A stretch of 64,000 nucleotides of DNA from an uncultured Oscillospiraceae bacterium. GTDB lineage: Bacteria; Bacillota; Clostridia; Oscillospirales; Ruminococcaceae. The stretch covers positions 1-64,000 of the forward strand of contig CAJUAN010000007.1 of the NCBI GenBank assembly GCA_910584715.1, given 5' to 3'. The number at the start of each line of letters is the position of its first letter. Position 1 is the first letter of the stretch. The notes beneath the pieces are model-generated. The model did no database searches. It had not been told where the DNA came from and saw only the letters and a program-made list of their open reading frames with translations. Shown here one piece after another: positions 61,250-64,000 of the stretch. The position numbers were made by a program, and so were the translations under genes.

Positions 61250-62344
61250 ATGAATTATTACGGACAGCCCGGAGGAGAGCCGAACTGGCAGCCAAGCGGG
61301 CAGAACAACGATCCGCTCCCTCCGCAGCTATATTACCCTTACGGAGACGGCGCCGCTCCGGACGAGAAAAAGGAGATCCGGCGGAACTTCAATACCATAG
61401 GCGCCGTGCTGCTGACGCTTTATATACTTACTATAGTCGTATGCATGACAGCCTACATATTTTTTGCTCCGGATACCGCCTATAACGAATACGGTCAGAC
61501 GGTCTACGGACTCGCGGATATGGTGATCGGCGGCTGTTTTCCCGCGGTAATGGCTATGATAGTTTTTGCGGGGTACTGCGCCGTAACGCGCTATAACCCC
61601 AAAGAGCTTTTCAAAACGGAAAACCTGAACGGCATACAGATCGGCAAATTTGTCATGATGACGCTGTTTTTTCAGCAGCTCTCAATGATATGCACCATGA
61701 TCCTGTCGAACGGACTTTATTCGCTTGGGCTTGAGGTCTCGGGTCTCAACTATGTGATCGAGCATACGCCCTCCGTTTATGCGGCGGACGTTATCTCGGC
61801 GGTGATACTTGCTCCCATCGGCGAAGAGCTTATCTACAGGGGAGTAGTCCTCCGCTGCGCCGCAAAGGTAAGCCAGCGGTTTGCAATATTTTTCTCGGCG
61901 TTTATATTCGGCATAATGCATGGCAACCCCTATCAGTTCGTCCTGGGCTTTTTGCTCGGTATACCCATGGCAATAGTAACTATCAAGACGGGATCGCTCA
62001 TACCGTCGATAATATGCCATATGGCGAACAACATTCTTGCGACCGTACCCAATGTTGTCGGGTACTTCAATGAGGACGCCGGCTATGCAGTTACTGTTAT
62101 ATCCATACCCGTATTTCTTATACTGGGACTTGTGGTATTTGCCTCCGAAGCCGCTTCGGGAGGACTGAAGCTGCCGCCCTATACGGCATACCACAAAAAG
62201 CGCACGTTCCCCATTCTTGTCACGTCCTGGAGCATGATAGTCATAACAGTCATTTACGTTGCCGATCTGATAATGAGCATAAATCCCGTTGAGGAGCTAC
62301 CCGAAATGATCGAACAGACGGCGCGTCTTATTCTGAGGAGTTAG
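61250..62344 (+). CDS. CPBP-family intramembrane metalloprotease
   Basis: 364 residues from the ATG at 61250 after CGGAG. A Pro/Gln/Gly-rich cytoplasmic start is followed by about eight hydrophobic helices. The CAAX-protease/Abi motifs are EELIYRG near 196, FGIMHGN near 225, and HMANN near 255. Family members cleave prenylated or bacteriocin-related proteins in the membrane; substrate unknown. Confidence 0.88.
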   Translation: MNYYGQPGGEPNWQPSGQNNDPLPPQLYYPYGDGAAPDEKKEIRRNFNTIGAVLLTLYILTIVVCMTAYIFFAPDTAYNEYGQTVYGLADMVIGGCFPAVMAMIVFAGYCAVTRYNPKELFKTENLNGIQIGKFVMMTLFFQQLSMICTMILSNGLYSLGLEVSGLNYVIEHTPSVYAADVISAVILAPIGEELIYRGVVLRCAAKVSQRFAIFFSAFIFGIMHGNPYQFVLGFLLGIPMAIVTIKTGSLIPSIICHMANNILATVPNVVGYFNEDAGYAVTVISIPVFLILGLVVFASEAASGGLKLPPYTAYHKKRTFPILVTSWSMIVITVIYVADLIMSINPVEELPEMIEQTARLILRS

Positions 62345-62347
62345 CTT

Positions 62348-62518
62348 ATGGAAAATAAAAATCACAAGGACGCAAAAACCGCGCCCGACGCGCGCGTTCC
62401 CGAAAAGACCAACGGGGACAGGCACAATCTGATACCCGACCAGACCTTCTGGACCGAGGAGGCAAAGGAGGAAATGGAGGACTATATCGAATCCCAGGGT
62501 ATCCATATACGCCAGTAA
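62348..62518 (+). CDS. Small acidic protein, 56 residues
   Basis: ATG at 62348 eight bases after GAGGAG, 3 bases beyond the CPBP stop. Hydrophilic: starts MENKNHKDAKTAPDARVPEK and ends in an acidic helix with EEAKEEMEDYIESQG. The good ribosome site and tight spacing between two genes support it. No known family. Confidence 0.6.
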   Translation: MENKNHKDAKTAPDARVPEKTNGDRHNLIPDQTFWTEEAKEEMEDYIESQGIHIRQ

Positions 62519-62530
62519 GGAGGCATTTCC

Positions 62531-63157
62531 GTGTCAAGACCGTCCGGTACCGGTACAGGTACAGATACAGACACAGAGGGCAGAAAATTTTTCGCCCTGA
62601 TATCCCGTCTGAAATATATAAACCGCTGGGGACTTATGCGGAACGCCGTCCCCGAAAACGTCAGCGAGCACAGCCTCGAGACAGCGTTCATAGCCCACGT
62701 CCTTGCGCTCTACCGTAACGTCCGCTTCGGCGGGAACGTAAACCCCGAACGAGCCGCGCTGCTGGCAATGTACCACGACGTTACCGAAATAATAACAGGG
62801 GATCTGCCCACACCCGTAAAGTACTACAGCAAGGAAATAAAGAGGCAGTACGGCATGGTGGAGGAGATCGCCGGGGAAAAAATAGTAAGCTATCTGCCCG
62901 ACGATCTGCGGGAATATTACCGTCCCCTCATGGGAAAAACCGAGGAGGAAAAGGAGCTTTGGCTGCTTGTGAAGGCTGCGGACAAGCTGTCCGCCCTGAT
63001 AAAGTGCATAGAGGAGCGGAACATGGGGAACCTTGATTTTGCAAACGCCGAACAGAGCACCCTGAAAGCGGTACACGATATGGAACTGCCCGAGGCGGAG
63101 GAATTCATAAAAGAGTTCCTGCCCTCCTACGGGCTTACTCTCGACGCGCAGATATAA
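62531..63157 (+). CDS. yfbR: 5'-deoxynucleotidase, YfbR-like HD protein
   Basis: 208 residues; GTG after TAAGGAGG. HD-domain phosphohydrolase with NVSEHSLETAFIAH near 43-56, MYHDVTEIITGDLPTPVKYY near 80 and KAADKLSAL near 155, the YfbR pattern. Dephosphorylates deoxyribonucleoside 5'-monophosphates in dUMP/nucleotide salvage. The N terminus has an unusual SGTGTGTDTDTEG run encoded by GGTACA/GATACA hexamer repeats. Confidence 0.9.
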   Translation: MSRPSGTGTGTDTDTEGRKFFALISRLKYINRWGLMRNAVPENVSEHSLETAFIAHVLALYRNVRFGGNVNPERAALLAMYHDVTEIITGDLPTPVKYYSKEIKRQYGMVEEIAGEKIVSYLPDDLREYYRPLMGKTEEEKELWLLVKAADKLSALIKCIEERNMGNLDFANAEQSTLKAVHDMELPEAEEFIKEFLPSYGLTLDAQI

Positions 63158-63178
63158 CGCATATATCATATATAAAAT

Positions 63179-63223
63179 ATAAAACGTCCGGCGGAAATAT
63201 TTTTCTCCTCCGGACGTTTTTCT
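63179..63223. terminator. Bidirectional terminator
   Basis: AAAACGTCCGG...CCGGACGTTTTT stem between convergent genes. Confidence 0.85.
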
Positions 63224-64000
63224 ATGAGCTTTCCTTTTCCGCAAGTTTCCAGGAAATAGTTTCGGAGCTTGCCTTTCTGCCTTTGAGGATATCCACCAGT
63301 TTGCGTGCGGCGATGGTACCTATGTTCATATCGCCATAGGAAAGTGAGGTTATCTTGACTGGAGACATTTCACTCAGACTGCTGTTGTCAAAGCTTACGA
63401 CCGCAATATCCCCGGGTACTTTCCTGCCGCAGGCCGTAAGACATTTTATAAGCATATAGGCGATCTCGTCGTTATAGCACACGACGGCGTTTGCGTCGCC
63501 GATAGACGAAAGGATATTTCCCGGCTCGTCGAATATCCTGTCCTTTGTTTCCGTTGTGTACCATATTGTCTTGCTGTCGGAAACAAATATCCCGTTGTCA
63601 AACATAGCCGAAATATAGCCCGCGTAACGCTCATGCCCCTGGATATCGTCAGCTTTGAAAATCGACGCAATGCTCCGTCTGCCCTTGCTCAGAAGATAGG
63701 TTACAAGCTCGTACCCTCCTCTGCGGTTGTCGGCGCACACATACAGAGGACCGGTAAGTCCCGGATAAAAGCTGTTAAAAAATACTATAGGTATCCCGCG
63801 CCGGATAAGCTCTTCATAAAGACCTATATTTGGATTGGGAAAAGCCGTTTTAGTACCCTCCACAAGTATGCCCGCAACGGGATCGTTAAGGATATCCTCA
63901 AGTATCCTCCGTTCGCTGCATATGCGGTTGCCCGTGGCGGATAGAATAACGGAAAAGCTGTTTTTCGACAGCACTTCCTCAACGCCTCTGAGCTGACCCG
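63222..64000 (-). CDS. LacI/AraR-type transcriptional repressor, 3' part
   Basis: The last 258 or so codons of a sugar-responsive regulator; the start and DNA-binding domain lie beyond the window. Visible part is the periplasmic-binding-like effector domain: GQLRGVEEVLSKNSFSV at the edge, PVAGILVEGTKTAFPNPN, GGYELVTYLLSKGRRSIASI and the C-terminal DIAVVSFDNSS core. The NPN-containing pattern resembles GntR-headed AraR arabinose repressors more than plain LacI proteins. The target sugar is inference. Confidence 0.8.
   Translation of the reverse strand, partial: GQLRGVEEVLSKNSFSVILSATGNRICSERRILEDILNDPVAGILVEGTKTAFPNPNIGLYEELIRRGIPIVFFNSFYPGLTGPLYVCADNRRGGYELVTYLLSKGRRSIASIFKADDIQGHERYAGYISAMFDNGIFVSDSKTIWYTTETKDRIFDEPGNILSSIGDANAVVCYNDEIAYMLIKCLTACGRKVPGDIAVVSFDNSSLSEMSPVKITSLSYGDMNIGTIAARKLVDILKGRKASSETISWKLAEKESS

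Noticed and set aside
1..64000. tRNA, rRNA, prophage or transposase genes
   Set aside because: None seen: no cloverleaf-like segments, no rRNA motifs and no integrase or transposase signatures among the supported genes.

Overview
The window looks like chromosome from a spore-forming Firmicute of the Clostridia, most probably an Oscillospiraceae/Ruminococcus-like gut anaerobe. The basis is the dipicolinate synthase pair dpaAB, spoVG, Firmicute-type LexA and RpoB/RpoC, strong AAGGAGG-like ribosome binding sites with frequent TTG/GTG starts, and consensus sigma-A promoters that nearly all have exactly 17-base spacers. The genus is inference. I see no rRNA, tRNA, CRISPR array, prophage or intact transposase.

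Layout. 0-9 kb: a two-gene operon of an MMPL/RND-type exporter and a large GLUG/helical surface protein, then two membrane proteins of unknown role, one with a zinc ribbon. 9-14 kb: purA, a PHP phosphoesterase, dpaA-dpaB behind a sigma-K-like promoter, and tatD. 14-22 kb: rpoC and rpoB on the minus strand from one consensus promoter. 22-25 kb: an 850-base gap holding a 521-base structured element with perfect 25-base terminal inverted repeats, then a DEAD-box RNA helicase. 25-36 kb: a secreted cell-wall-binding-repeat protein, yifB/comM, a HAD phosphatase, an alpha/beta hydrolase, glycogen phosphorylase and a GH2 enzyme. 36-41 kb: an orphan branched-chain-amino-acid-type binding lipoprotein, a chemoreceptor behind a possible attenuator, rsmD-coaD, and a coiled-coil protein. 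41-58 kb: a minus-strand stretch of mostly accessory genes around asnS: an Ig-like repeat protein, YfcE-type phosphodiesterase, aldose epimerase, a frameshifted HI0074-type protein, Nudix, radical SAM, P-loop kinase, isochorismatase-like hydrolase, methyltransferases, TfoX-C protein, a lipoprotein, nucleoside phosphorylase, FkbM methyltransferase, PH-domain protein and YfhO. 58-64 kb: housekeeping and regulation: a Nudix hydrolase, spoVG, murC, lexA, a CPBP protease, a 56-residue protein, a YfbR-type nucleotidase and the 3' part of an AraR-like repressor.

Most notable. (1) A nucleoside phosphorylase gene appears split by a roughly 1.04-kb AT-richer segment carrying a methyltransferase: its first 13 codons survive, coupled to the upstream FkbM gene, and the rest resumes in frame after the insert. 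(2) A dispersed family of non-coding elements shares TTTTGCTGCTGTAAATTT-type inverted ends. One copy holds two long GC-rich hairpins and another holds several GTAGGGGCGG-type palindromes, and two loci carry single arms. (3) Short 7-10-base direct repeats recur at or just beyond the stop codons of minus-strand genes. (4) Several regulatory layouts are readable: three 10-base direct repeats abutting a -35 box, a 20-base palindrome over a start site, a terminator in the chemoreceptor leader, and a sigma-K-type promoter before dpaAB.
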